Source: Diphasiastrum complanatum
Lineage: Eukaryota; Streptophyta; Lycopodiopsida; Lycopodiales; Lycopodiaceae
NCBI GenBank assembly: GCA_029204225.1
Contig: CM055100.1
Coordinates: forward strand, 33,259,645-33,323,644
Direction: 5' to 3'
DNA: 64,000 nucleotides
Below, piece after piece: positions 47,081-57,268 of the stretch; position 1 is the stretch's first letter, and each line of letters starts with the position of its first letter. A model generated the notes under the pieces. It saw nothing but the letters and a program-made list of their open reading frames with translations, was not told the origin of the DNA and made no database searches. The position numbers and the translations under genes are program-made.

Positions 47081-47767
47081 TCATAATTCGAATCTTGATT
47101 GCCATAAAGTGCATCTAACCAAGGCTTTGATACCATGTAAAGAATCTAATTCTGGTAGCATCGGTGCAATTCTGATATCTTCCTGCACAGACAAAACACC
47201 GGCATGCATACACAGAATACCAAACTGCAATCCAAGCCTGGAAAATTGATTACTCTTTACTAATCTATAGAATTGCTTAAAAGCGATCTGTCCGAAGGCA
47301 ATGGGTTCTCCGTTCAAAGGTCTCAACAAGTATTTCATATTTATATTGGAAATAGTGTACTCTTGCTCCGGTAAGAATATGGAAACAAGAGCAAACTGCA
47401 CGAAGCTCTTGAGTTTGGGGTCTCTGATATACGAGAGCTTATATCCCCTTTTCTCGAGATAAGCTTCCTCCTGAAAAGCTCTGCTCCCAGTGATGAAGTC
47501 GGGCTTGGTAACAGGCATACTGCCATCCATAGGCAAACCTAAGGCACGACAATAAAATCCCTCTGTAATAACAATCTCTTGATTTCGGACAATGGTGGAA
47601 ATATGTCCCTCCTCTGTTTCGCTTAGATTTTGAATTAGCTCATGGCACACATCTGTAAGAATCACCGATGGATCGAATTGAAGGATTCCTTCAATCCGTG
47701 CTCGTGTGGCTAATGGCTGCAAAATCGATAAGACTGGTTTTGGGTGTGTTTTGAACACAATCGCCAT
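47081..47767 (-). CDS. Orphan ORF, 228 aa, possibly transposon-derived
   Basis: An intact frame with good amino-acid composition. Residues 40-115 read like the plant transposon or retroelement N-terminal domain in which a conserved (F/Y)...ALGLP block follows a short strand (TIVRNQEIVIT, then EGFYCRALGLP). Later blocks include KSFVQFALVSIFLPEQEYT, NMKYLLRPLNGEPI and FKQFYRLVKSNQFSRLGLQFG. There is no signal peptide or zinc knuckle. The last 20 codons overlap a primer-binding-site-like sequence (47,124-47,135), so the true C-terminus may be lost or fused. Upstream lie AT-rich leader-like DNA and the end region of a gypsy element of the same orientation. It could be an accessory ORF of that element or a separate element. 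The family call is weak. Confidence 0.4.
   Translation of the reverse strand: MAIVFKTHPKPVLSILQPLATRARIEGILQFDPSVILTDVCHELIQNLSETEEGHISTIVRNQEIVITEGFYCRALGLPMDGSMPVTKPDFITGSRAFQEEAYLEKRGYKLSYIRDPKLKSFVQFALVSIFLPEQEYTISNINMKYLLRPLNGEPIAFGQIAFKQFYRLVKSNQFSRLGLQFGILCMHAGVLSVQEDIRIAPMLPELDSLHGIKALVRCTLWQSRFEL
47124..47135 (-). promoter_or_regulatory. PBS-like sequence inside the orphan ORF
   Basis: The minus strand reads TTTACATGGTATCAAAGCC, which looks like an LTR end (ACA) plus TGGTATCAAAGC, one mismatch from the usual iMet primer-binding site. It lies within the coding frame of the 228-aa ORF. It may be chance or may mark a retroelement junction. Confidence 0.35.
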
Positions 47768-48925
47768 GACGATAGTAATGGTAAACTAGCGATGGTGGAA
47801 GAGAGCTTAATCGTAAAAGTTCACGAAATCAGAAAGCAAGAGTGATGGAAAAGAGGTGGCAAAAAAAACAAAAGTGTTTGAGGTTTTTGGTATATTGATG
47901 ATACATCGGCGGATTAGACAAGTATTTAATTAAAGTGTGTCCTTTGTCTTGAAGGTACAGACTCAACAATAAAGTATCTAGTCCAAAAAAACAAAAATAA
48001 ATGAAAAATAAACAAAATACACAAATGCTTCGCTCAGTTCGCAAAAGTTCAGCTCGATATTTATGAGTATTGAACTGTGAAAATAAATAATCTACACAAT
48101 CTATGAAACAATGTATTTGATATTGGTAGCGAAGACTATCGCTTTTTTTGTTGAAATGTAAGAGCGAAAAATGTATGGGCGAAAAAATGTATGAGCGAAA
48201 AATGCGAAGGTTGACTATGTCACACTTTTTGCTTTGCCGAAATGGTAAATTGAGCAACATAACAAATTCTAAAAATAGTGTCGCATTTTTCACAAACTAT
48301 CATGAAAATTATAATCGCAAAGGTGTCGGGTTTTTTGCATATTTCCAACATGCTATCGACATGAAAACATGATGGAAACAAAGGAACGTAACAAAATGAT
48401 ATGCAACATACTAGCAAAATACTATTATTTTTCGCAAATTTCCCGAAGGTTAAAGATGGACGAAGGTAAATTCTGAAAAATGCAAAGGTTGAAGTGTCGC
48501 AATTTTCGCTTTCCCAAAAATGGTGGATTTACTTAACATACCATATTCCAGAATGATGTCACATTTTTCGCAAGGAATATAGTGACAGTGACGAAGCAAA
48601 GGTGTCGACATTTTCACAAAAAATGCAGCAGAAAATACAAATGTAGCAAAGGTGTCGCCTTTTTCACACATTTTGCGAAGTTGAAGGATTGACTAACAGT
48701 GGAAATAACAAGTTGGATGAAATGTGAACAGTGTCGCAAAGTTTGTTACAACATATGAGCAAAGAATGCGACGGTACAAGTGTCGCAAATTTCGCAAATT
48801 GTAGTGAAAATTATTGGACCAAAGGTGACGAGTTTTTCAAACTGGATGAAATGTGAATAGTATCAGAAATTCCGCAATTTTTGCAAATTTCGCAAAAAAA
48901 TTGAACTTGCCATATTCATCAGAAA
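47768..48925 (-). repeat. Non-coding end of gypsy element (LTR-like) with 280-bp tandem repeat
   Basis: Downstream of the gypsy pol on the minus strand. Two copies of a unit of about 280 bp can be aligned: aaggttga..tgtc(a/g)ca(c/a)..ttt at about 48,203 and 48,483, then aaatggt(a/g)ga.tt, then tcacatttttc(g/a)caa, then gcaaaggtgtcg. Short phrases such as tgtcgca, ttttcgca and gcgaaa recur throughout. The 154-codon open frame inside it (48,293 to 47,829) is made by this repeat. LTR edges are not clear. Confidence 0.45.
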
Positions 48926-51480
48926 TTAGTCATAGTAGCGTTTCGCTCTTGAGCCATTTACTCAAGTATCAAGTAAATGTCCTTCAAGATCGTCTAACTG
49001 AAGTGATCCATTGTTAAAAACTTCGATGACTTTGTAAGGTCCCATGCATCTGGTATGTAATTTCCCAAGAAACAACATGTGTCTGTTACCATACAGAAGC
49101 ACGCAGTCCCCTCGTTTTATTTTTATTTTTTTTTAAAGATTGATCAAAAATTTCTTTTCTTTTATTCTGAACTCGTTCAGTCTCGATTAATGAAAGACGA
49201 CGATCCTCCTCCAAGCTATCATTCGCTCCCGGAGACTATCATGTTTATCCATTCGCTCTTCATTACTAATGTGAAATGTCAGAACTTCGAATTCTATTGG
49301 TAATATGGGATGCATTCCATACACAAGATAGTATGGAGTCTGCCTAGTTGTGATCTTTTCGGCAGTTCTGTATGCCCATAAGACAGATAGTAACTTCTGA
49401 TCCCAATCAGAAGAATGCGTTTCCGTTACTTTATTCAAAATTTTACACAAAATTTTGTTTGCCCACTCCGTAAGCCTATTCGCTTTAGGATTATATGGAG
49501 TAGTTTGGTGATGTGTAATGGAGAAGTATGACAACATAGCCTCGATGGTTTGATTAAGGAAATGGATTCCCCTATCGCTAACGAGTTCTAAGGGACATCC
49601 ACAATGTGTAATAATGTTTTGGAATAAAAACTTTGCTACAGTCTTAGCATCATTTTTAACTGTGGCTTCGGCCTCTACCATCTTGGTAGCATAGTCCGTA
49701 GCAACAAGAAAGTAACGTCAACGAGTTTTACGAGTGATCGGTTTGATAGGCCCTACAAAATCTATCCCCCACTTCTCAAAAGGTGCTAAGGGAATAATTG
49801 GAGTAAGTAGCCAATGTGTCGCGAAGCTGGGTTTTCCCATCCTCTGACATGCATCACATTTTTGAATGAATAATTCAACATCTCTATAGATGGTAGGCCA
49901 CCAATATTTAGCATTAAGGATCTTTCTCATAGTATTTTTAAGAGCATAGTGACCCTCCAAATATTTCTCATATAATGCACTTATTATAGTGGTCGTCTCG
50001 GTTGGTTCTAAACATCGACGAAGGCTATCGTCGGCTCCTAATTTATATAATATTTTATTTATAATTATATAAGGTCCTACTTTTGAAAGGAAAACAGTTT
50101 TATGCTATTTATTAAAATGATCAGGATAAATCTGGTCCTGTAATAATTAATAATGTCCATATAAATTGATGTTTCCGATTGAATATGCATTATATGTTCA
50201 TCCGAAAATTCATTAGAAATGGGATCAAACTAATTTTTCATTTGGAGGCGAGATATATAATCAGCATTTTGATAATCCTTGCCTCTTCTTAATTTTGCTT
50301 CATAATTAAACTCATCTAATAACAAAACCCATCTAGCTACCCTACTTGAAAGATCAAGTTTATTTACTAAATGTTTCAATGCATAGTGATTTGTGTGAAA
50401 AACAAAAGGGTATCCTAAAAGATAATGTCTAAATTTCTTTACTGAATAAATCATTCTAGTGCTTCATGCTCGTAGCTAAATAGTTCTTTTCTGATGCTGC
50501 AAGTTGCCTACCCGCATAATAAATTGGATAATCTATATTTTGGTCATCTTTCTGACTAAGCACTACACCTATTGCAAATGATGATATATCTACATATACA
50601 TGGAACTTTTTAGCCCAATCTAGAGGTCTAACTCTAGTTGCTTCTGCTAATGACTGTTTTAACTTATCAAAAGCTTGTTGATGGTCTTGTGACCAATGAT
50701 ACTCAATAGATTTTTTTAATAAGCTTGTTAAAGGAGTTACTACTATGACATAATCCTTATTTATCATACGATAATATTCTACGTGTACCTAGAAATCCTC
50801 TAAGCTCTTGTAGATTGGTTGGTTCTAATAACTCTAAAATCATTTTTACTTTTTCGATGTCGGCTTGAATGTTGTCCTTCAAAATTTTATGTCCTAACAG
50901 GATGCCTTCCCTCATCCCAAAATAACACTTGGCCGGATGCAATTTAAGAGATGGCTCTTGACATCTTCTCAATGTCTTCTCTAATGCATCTAAATGGTCT
51001 TTAGTTAATGAATAGACACTGTAGAAGTCGTCCATGAAAATTTCTAAAAACTTAAGTAAAAAATTTTGAAAAATGTTCGTCATCATACGTTGGAATGTGG
51101 TAGGTGCATTACAAAGACCAAAGGACATTCGCGTATACGCTAACGTCCCCCAATCAATGGTAAAAGCGGTCTTGGATCTATCTTCCTCCGTAATAAAAAC
51201 TTGATTATAACCTGAGAATCCGTCTAAAAAACTATAACGTTCATGACCAGCTACTTGGTCAAGAATGGTATCTGTATAAGACAGAGGATGATAATCCTTT
51301 GCTGTAACAGCATTTAGTTTTCTAAAATCTTGGCAAACTCTAATCTTGTTTGTCTTCTTCTTAGATACTATAACTATCAGTGACACCCACTCACTACTTA
51401 GAACAGGATATATAATACCCGCTCTAAGACATCTATCTAATTTGTCTTTAACTAACAAGGAATACTTCGGATTTAATCTA
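48926..51480 (-). pseudogene. Ty3/gypsy pol remnant (RT-RNaseH-INT)
   Basis: On the minus strand a 233-aa RT frame (51,458 to 50,757) shows VCQDFRKLNAVT, the FLDGFSGYNQV block, MSFGLCNAPTTFQR and the catalytic FMDDF (D143, D144). RNase H follows in two pieces (50,767 to 50,456 with DISSFAIGVVLSQKD; 50,454 to 50,230 ending in NADYISR). Integrase shows the HHCC zinc region (from 49,960: GHYA ... CDACQRMGK), WGIDFVGP, then DRG and E in a D-35-E spacing (D36 and E72 of the frame starting at 49,681). A C-terminal tail with GKLHTRCMGPYKV is followed by a VNGSRAKRY end near 48,930. Breaks lie near 50,760, 50,455, 50,229, 49,717 and 49,187. Gag and protease are missing. The FMDDF form and the VNGSR-KRY tail fit the non-chromodomain gypsy branch. 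Confidence 0.9.
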
Positions 51481-52327
51481 TATTAGTGCTGCCTAACAAG
51501 TATTGTTCCCTGAATAAGATCTATTCTATGTTCTCTATTATTAAATTATCCATCGACCAAGCAAATATGTTTTGATATTTCTGAAGAAGTAATATATACT
51601 CTTCACATTCCTAGTCTGATTGGTGTTTATATAAATTCAAAATTTTACCTTTATTAATTTCTATTTCTACATAATCTGTCTTCTCTACCATTCCTTCGGT
51701 CAGGCTTGCCCTGGTTCCACCTCTGCTTTATTTTCATGCCATGATTGACACTATATTAACATCTGTGGAACAACGATTAGGACTCTAAACTCACTCAATT
51801 GGAGAAAATCAAAACGGAAGGCAGATGCTCATCCTCATAGTAGAGCTCCAATTGCACTTGACTTTTCTTTGAGTTCAAGAAAAAATTTTGGACAAGGCTC
51901 GACTTAGTGCATGTTCTGATTCATTGTATGGCAATGAATTACAAGACTCGTTGGTTAAACTTGAGATTGCACTCGAAAAGAGAATATCAAGGGCTCTCCA
52001 TTTTCACAGCTTCTTAAACTCAAATATTAACTGACACATTCATTGTACGGCAATCACTCTGAACCCAGGTAAGCTTCATTTCTACTACATTCTAAACTGC
52101 AAAGGTCAGTAGGATGCAAATCTTGCACCAACTCTTGCAAATACTTCTGGAGTATAACTACTAACTAGATATAGCATTTGCTTTATAATTCATAAATTAC
52201 TTGAAAGATTATTATCGCCAACAGCAAATAAGGCCAAGACAAGCACCAAATCTCGCAAATACATCTCGGTATATGCCTCTTCTTCACACGATCTACAAAT
52301 CACTTGGAAGAGAATATAATGCAAAAT
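51481..52327. other. Degraded repeat sequence
   Basis: Between the gypsy RT and the copia LTR fragment. It contains diverged tandem phrases, for example gcaccaa(c/a)tct(t/c)gcaaatac at about 52,125 and 52,243 and cattgta(t/c)ggcaat at about 51,935 and 52,040. No coding content could be supported. Confidence 0.4.
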
Positions 52328-52674
52328 GAGCTATATTCCTCTTTTCCTAAGCATGACTATGCCTATCAGAAACAAACAGAACATTAGTGATAGAATTCAC
52401 GGTCGATCTGATTACGTAGCCAAACATTCAGCAACAAAACATCAGAAGGATAATTTGTCGCGAACAACTAAACAAACTATTTGTCGCGAATGATCTGCGA
52501 AGAGCTAGACTGAGCTCGACTGATAATTAGTCGCGAAAGACAAGACTCAATATTAGTCGTGAACAGCTAGACTAATAATAATTCGCGAAGAACAGACTAC
52601 CAAATTAAGCAATAAGAGAGTCTGACAAAATGTAGAAAGGCATAGCAATATTGACACAAATTTGAACGCAGAAC
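52328..52674 (-). repeat. LTR fragment, copy of 55,546-55,905
   Basis: About 350 bp closely match 55,546-55,905, from gagctatatt through the gtcgcgaa-rich part to gaacgcagaac. Both copies have the same orientation. This one is cut by the copia insertion at 52,675. Confidence 0.85.
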
Positions 52675-52947
52675 TGTCAAGAATTAGATATGCAACATCA
52701 AGCATTCACCATAAGCAATCACCACAAGAAGGCGGAAGAAGAACACGCACTATCACTCTATCACACTAACTCATACAGAATTTAAAATAATGTACAAATA
52801 AACCATGAACCATGATAGAGAGAGAAAACCTACGAGTAGACTAATAGACTAGCTTACCCCTAATGACAGCTGGACAACTGGTCACAGTTGTCAACATTAA
52901 TGTACATCGTAAACAGTAAGAATGAAGTTTATCATTGATTTCTAACA
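52675..52947 (-). repeat. 3' LTR of the copia element
   Basis: On the minus strand TGTTAGAAATC ... TTCTTGACA, 273 bp. It is homologous along its whole length to 54,649-54,910. Confidence 0.93.
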
Positions 52948-52997
52948 CTCTCCCTCAATGATAAAATTACATTCTTCGAAACCTCTCAAATTTACAT

Positions 52998-54600
52998 CTA
53001 CCTTAATGACTTAGTAAAAATATCTGTCATTTGATCTTCAAATTTACAAAAAACAAGATCAATGGCTCTATCAAAAAATTTCTCTCGAACAATATGGTAG
53101 TGTATTTCGATGTGCTTGGTTTGAGCATGTAAAACTGGATTTTTGGCAAGGTGAATGCAACTTTGATTATCGCAAGATATAGTAGTCGCATCCACCTGTG
53201 GTTGACTAAATCCACAAGCAATCTTTGTAACCATACCACTTCTTGTGTAGCATTGTTGAGTGCTCGATATTCAGCTTTCATCGATGATAAGACTACTGTA
53301 GGTTGCTTTTTGCTGCTCCATGAAATTGCAGCTGTACCATAACTAAATGTATGACCACTAGTAGATCTTTTGTCATCAATATTACATGCCCAATCGACAT
53401 CTGTATAACCTACCAACATTGGCACTTTAGGCTGATCATACTTCAAACCAAAATTCAATGTCCTTCGAATGTATCTAAGAATACGTTTAGCAGACTTCCA
53501 GTGTGCTTGACTAGGATCTTGCATAAATTGACTAACAACACCAACAGCATAAGAAATATCAGGTCATGTGTGTGTCAAATAAATCAAACTACCCACCAAC
53601 TATCTATATAAATAAGCATCCACATTCTCAGATTCATCATATGCATTAAGCTTCATGTTGACATCCATAGGTGTACTCAAAGGCTTACAATCCTGCATAT
53701 TGGACTTATAAAGCAAATCTCGTGCATATTTTCTTTGTGTAAGAAAGACCATGTCTTCCTTTTGCCATACTTCAATGCCAAGACAATAGTGCATCAATTC
53801 TAGATCAGTCATGTCAAATGCATTGGAAAGATCTGATTTGATTTCATCGATTAACTTCTCATTACTTTCTATAATAATCAAATCATCCACGTACAAGACA
53901 ATGAACACTATATTTGAATCCTGCCTTAGAATGTTAAGATTAGAATCAGCATCACTCTTTACCATTCCTCTTCGCTTGAAGTGTTCATCAATGCAAGAGT
54001 ACTATGCCCGTGGGGCTTGCTTCAATCCATAAATGGCTTTGTTGAGCTTACAAACAAGATGCTCTCTCCCTGGCTCAACAAATCCTTGAGGTTGTACTAA
54101 GTACACCTCTTCATCCAGCACTCCTCTTTTATCATATCCAAGGAAAATACACTTAACGGCTTTTGCATCCAGCTTCTTTCATTTTTCATCAGGCACATGA
54201 GCGTAAGCATTACAACCAAATACTCGTAAATGAGAAACATTAGGTTTCTTTCCAGTAAAAGCTTCGTAAGGTGTCTTACCCTCCACGTACTTAGTAGGAC
54301 ACCGATTCAAGATATGAGTAGCGGTGTTGCATGCTTCTGTCCAAAAAGTATTTGGCAAATCCTTGCTCTCAAGCATTGCCCTAGCCATCTCCACAATGGA
54401 TCTATTTTTCCATTCTACAACTCCATTCTGTTGTGGTGAATAGGGTGTAGTAGTTTGTCTCTTGATCCCCTGATCCTTGCAAAAATTTATAAACTTTGTT
54501 TAAAAAATACTCACCGCCACCATTTGATTTGAGAGTCTTAATATAACAACCTATTTGTTTTTCAACTAGAGCCTTGAACTCTGGACTTTCTCACTTCATT
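52998..54600 (-). pseudogene. Copia integrase/RT/RNaseH interior with deletions
   Basis: Minus-strand frames in order are: a mid-integrase scrap (KTLKSNGGGEYF, about 54,530), then MARAMLESKDLPNTFWTEA and HLRVFGCNAYAHVPDEK (54,394 to 54,179), then FLGYDK joined directly to [11 protein letters not shown] and [14 protein letters not shown]. The first part of RT is therefore missing. RT resumes at 53,965 with IVFIVLYVDDLIII (catalytic YVDD) and runs to the LMHYCLGIEV and QRKYARDLL blocks. RNase H follows from 53,524 with YTDVDWACNIDDKRSTSG and SSMKAEYRAL, and ends in CDNQSCIHLAKNP and DIFTKSLR. Stops occur near 54,178, 54,000, 53,598 and 53,560. Confidence 0.9.
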
Positions 54601-54636
54601 GCGGAGCCTGTGAGAAGTTGTATCTACAAATCAAGC

Positions 54637-54648
54637 ACGCTGATACCA
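54637..54648 (-). promoter_or_regulatory. Primer-binding site
   Basis: The minus strand reads TGGTATCAGCGT directly after the LTR end TTGACA. The first eight or nine bases match the iMet consensus; the end differs (GCG for GAG). Confidence 0.75.
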
Positions 54649-54910
54649 TGTCAAGAATCAGATATGCAACATCAAGCATTCACCATAAGCAATCACCACA
54701 AGAAGACGGAAGAAGAACATGCACTATCACTTTATCACACTAACTCATCCAGAATGTAAAATGTACAAATAAACCCTGAACCCTGATGGAGAGAGAAAAT
54801 ATACAAGTAGACTAATAGACTAGCCTACGGCTAATGACAGCTGGTCACATCTATCAACATTAATGTACATCGTAAACAGTAACAATGAAGTTTATCATTG
54901 ATTTCTGACA
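54649..54910 (-). repeat. 5' LTR of the copia element
   Basis: On the minus strand TGTCAGAAATC ... TTCTTGACA, 262 bp. Its two small deletions relative to the 3' LTR account for the length difference. Confidence 0.93.
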
Positions 54911-54915
54911 AGAAC

Positions 54916-55260
54916 ATGGAATCACCATTCGCCATCTTGAGGGAGTAAAATTTCTTCCTGAGATGTAGCTTGGAAGTTATATCTCGCACTTCGTATAGTG
55001 TGCTCAAGATGTCCCAGACTTCTTTCTATGTCTGGGCCTCGGAAACATGGCCGATCTGGGTATCCATAATGTTGAGTATGATCAGCGTGAAAGTCTTTCC
55101 ATCCTTCAGCTTCTATCTGGCGATTGTTGAGTCGTCTGCTTCGGGTTCCTTCTGCACCTGTAACAACGTCATACAATTCTTTAGCCATTAGTACAGTTTT
55201 CATCTTAAATTGTCACAGATAGTATTTGGCTCCATCAAGCTTGTCCATGATAGGACTGGC
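54916..55260 (-). pseudogene. Copia gag N-terminal fragment
   Basis: The minus strand encodes a recognisable UBN2-type gag N-terminus: MKTVLMAKELYDVVTG, then with frame changes a Trp-containing repeat region, a block ending AQTYKEVWDIL, and LHLRKKFYSLKMANGDSM. It breaks off at the target site of the nested copia element. The capsid sequence is better preserved than most here. It belongs to the element whose PBS and LTR follow to the right. Confidence 0.75.
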
Positions 55261-55420
55261 TTTCCCTTGGGAATCCATGTGGAAGATTAGTCTAAGTGAT
55301 AGGAAAAACTATCAGTAACCTAAGTATAAAACTCCGGTAATGGATTACAGAACAAGAAGACAATTACTCTATCAGCTGGTAAAGTCTTGTATTGTGGAAG
55401 CTTATCAGGCTACGAAAATA

Positions 55421-55432
55421 GCTCTGATAGCA
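55421..55432 (-). promoter_or_regulatory. Primer-binding site (one mismatch)
   Basis: The minus strand reads TGCTATCAGAGC, one base from the iMet site TGGTATCAGAGC, directly after the LTR end CTCCAACA. Confidence 0.8.
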
Positions 55433-56346
55433 TGTTGGAGAAAGAGGGTGTCTGAGTCTGAGAAACTAAAATAGCTCGAAAAGAAGCGAACTCAAAACTC
55501 GAACAAGAAACGAACTCGAACGAAAAGTGTTCGTGCGCAGCGGAATGAGCTATATTACTCTTTTCCTAAGCATGACTACGCATATCAAAACAAATAGAAT
55601 GTTAGTGATAAAAATCATGGTCGATCTGATTACGTAGCTAAACATTAAGCAACAAAACATCAGAAGGATAATTTGTCATGAATAGCTAGACAAATTATTT
55701 GTCGCTAATGATTCGCGAAGAGCTAGATTGAGCTCGACTGATAATCAGTCGTGAATTAGTCGCAGAAGGCAAGACTTAATATTAGTCGCGAACAACTAGA
55801 CTAATAATAATTCGCTAAGAATAGACTACCAGATTAAGCAATAAGAGAGTCAGACAGAATGTAGAAAAGCATAGCAATATTGACACAAATCTGAACGCAG
55901 AACAAACAGAGCTGTTATCAAATTAAGTATAACAAAATATACGGCTCAATAATGTTGTTGAGCACAAGACAATAGCGGAAGAAACCGCGTGCTCTACAAA
56001 GCTAATCCAATCTGTGAAAAGGGAATAAACCTATTACTGACAATACAAAGAATTGATGCGCGAGGGCATCTACTTCGTCTATCTCTGATAAGCTTCTGAT
56101 GCTTCACACACGTTGTTATCTCACATGTATAGAATACGCAAATGGTATTCAATATATATACAATTTTACAGGTGTGCAGATGAAAAAAGTACAAAGTGGA
56201 TGTGCTGTCTCTAGGAGATCGTGGGTGGCTGCTGTCGTTGTCAAATCTATTTGCACAGTTGCATGGGATGAGCGTGAAAAGGCCATGACGTCAGCCTTTG
56301 CTAAAATGAACGTTGGTGAAGATGCGAAAAATGCGACACTCTGACA
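55433..56346 (-). repeat. 5' LTR of a copia element
   Basis: On the minus strand the LTR probably starts TGTCAGAGTGTCGC at 56,346 and ends CTCCAACA at 55,433, about 914 bp. It has a TATATATA promoter motif at about 56,150 and a TGACGTCA element at about 56,287. Its right half (55,546-55,905) matches 52,328-52,674. The outer edge is inferred from the TG start only. Confidence 0.6.
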
Positions 56347-57104
56347 AATGCCTTAAGATTTGTTTTACAGGGTGTCTTTCCTTTTTTGTAAGGGCACCTT
56401 CGGCATTTGGTAAGGCAGTGTCACCTTTTTCGCTTGTCACAAATCACGTGTAAAAACACAGTGTGGCGTTTTTCGCCTTTTTCGCCTGTGGAAATTTACT
56501 TGTATTTATGCAAAATAACCTTCAAGAACACTAAGGTACACAATCTTAGGCTTCTATTTGAACAAGACTCCATATAATGCATTCCTTTCATTACTCCATA
56601 ACTCCAAAAAGCTTTGCATGATGGAAAATACGCATGCACCATAAAACTTGAAGAGACAAGACATAGCCAATTGTTTCTTGTGGAACCATCAATAGTAAAT
56701 GCAAAGCAAGAGGCAACTTCCTTGCTTTTCGCCTATCTTATTTTACATGTAAATATGCAGACTTTATAATGATGGAATGCTCAAAGTAGTTGACCAACCA
56801 CTTCATATAACTGAATTATACAAATCAGAATATGGTGAGCTCAATTACAACGATTGCAATAATATTTTTCTTGATATTAAAAATGTCAAAAGTTGGAACG
56901 CGTGAGTGTCACTTTGATGAACAAAATTTCAGATACAGATGATCGAACGTTTAGTGTTCAATCAAAAAATCACATATGGTGGTTGGCGGCATTCCAAGTA
57001 TACATTTCAATTTTCATTTAGAATATCTATATAAACAATGCATACCCAGGCAACACACTTAGAGGGATTGACAGTGAGGCCCAAAGCCACAAGTTGCTGA
57101 GAGA
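56347..57104. other. Spacer
   Basis: AT-rich sequence with gcgtttttcgcctttttcgcc phrases at its left end, similar to the LTR repeats on its left. No coding content. Confidence 0.4.
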
Positions 57105-57268
57105 AATGTAGGAAGAATTACCAGGTTCAGAAAACAAGGTTTGTAGACTGAAGAAGGCTTTGTATGGGCTAAAGCAAGGAGCAAGAGTTTGGTATAAACA
57201 AATATATGGTTTCTTTTTGTCAAATAAATTTTCTAGATGTGCTTCTGATGCAAACTTATTTGTAGTCC
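57105..57268 (+). pseudogene. Copia RT fragment
   Basis: About 55 codons of copia RT: ELPGSENKVCRLKKALYGLK, then ARVWYKQI and CASDANLFVV. There is one stop upstream (after LLREM). It is cut off where the next RT family begins, so the two are fused end to end. Confidence 0.85.

Larger units (their letters stand above)
52670..54915 (-). mobile_element. Internally deleted copia element with LTRs and 5-bp target duplication
   Basis: Flanked by AGAAC at 52,670-52,674 and 54,911-54,915. LTRs lie at 52,675-52,947 (3') and 54,649-54,910 (5'), both TG...CA. A primer-binding site, TGGTATCAGCG, directly adjoins the 5' LTR, and a purine tract, ttgaggga gag, adjoins the 3' LTR. The interior is only about 1.7 kb: it goes from the PBS straight into the middle of integrase and jumps from integrase to RT. 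It thus lacks gag and protease and cannot move alone. The LTRs differ at about 20 positions by eye plus two small indels. Confidence 0.93.

Noticed and set aside
47829-48293. 154-codon minus-strand ORF
   Set aside because: Lies in the repeated non-coding end of a gypsy element, is rich in Phe and Leu from T-rich sequence and has no motif.
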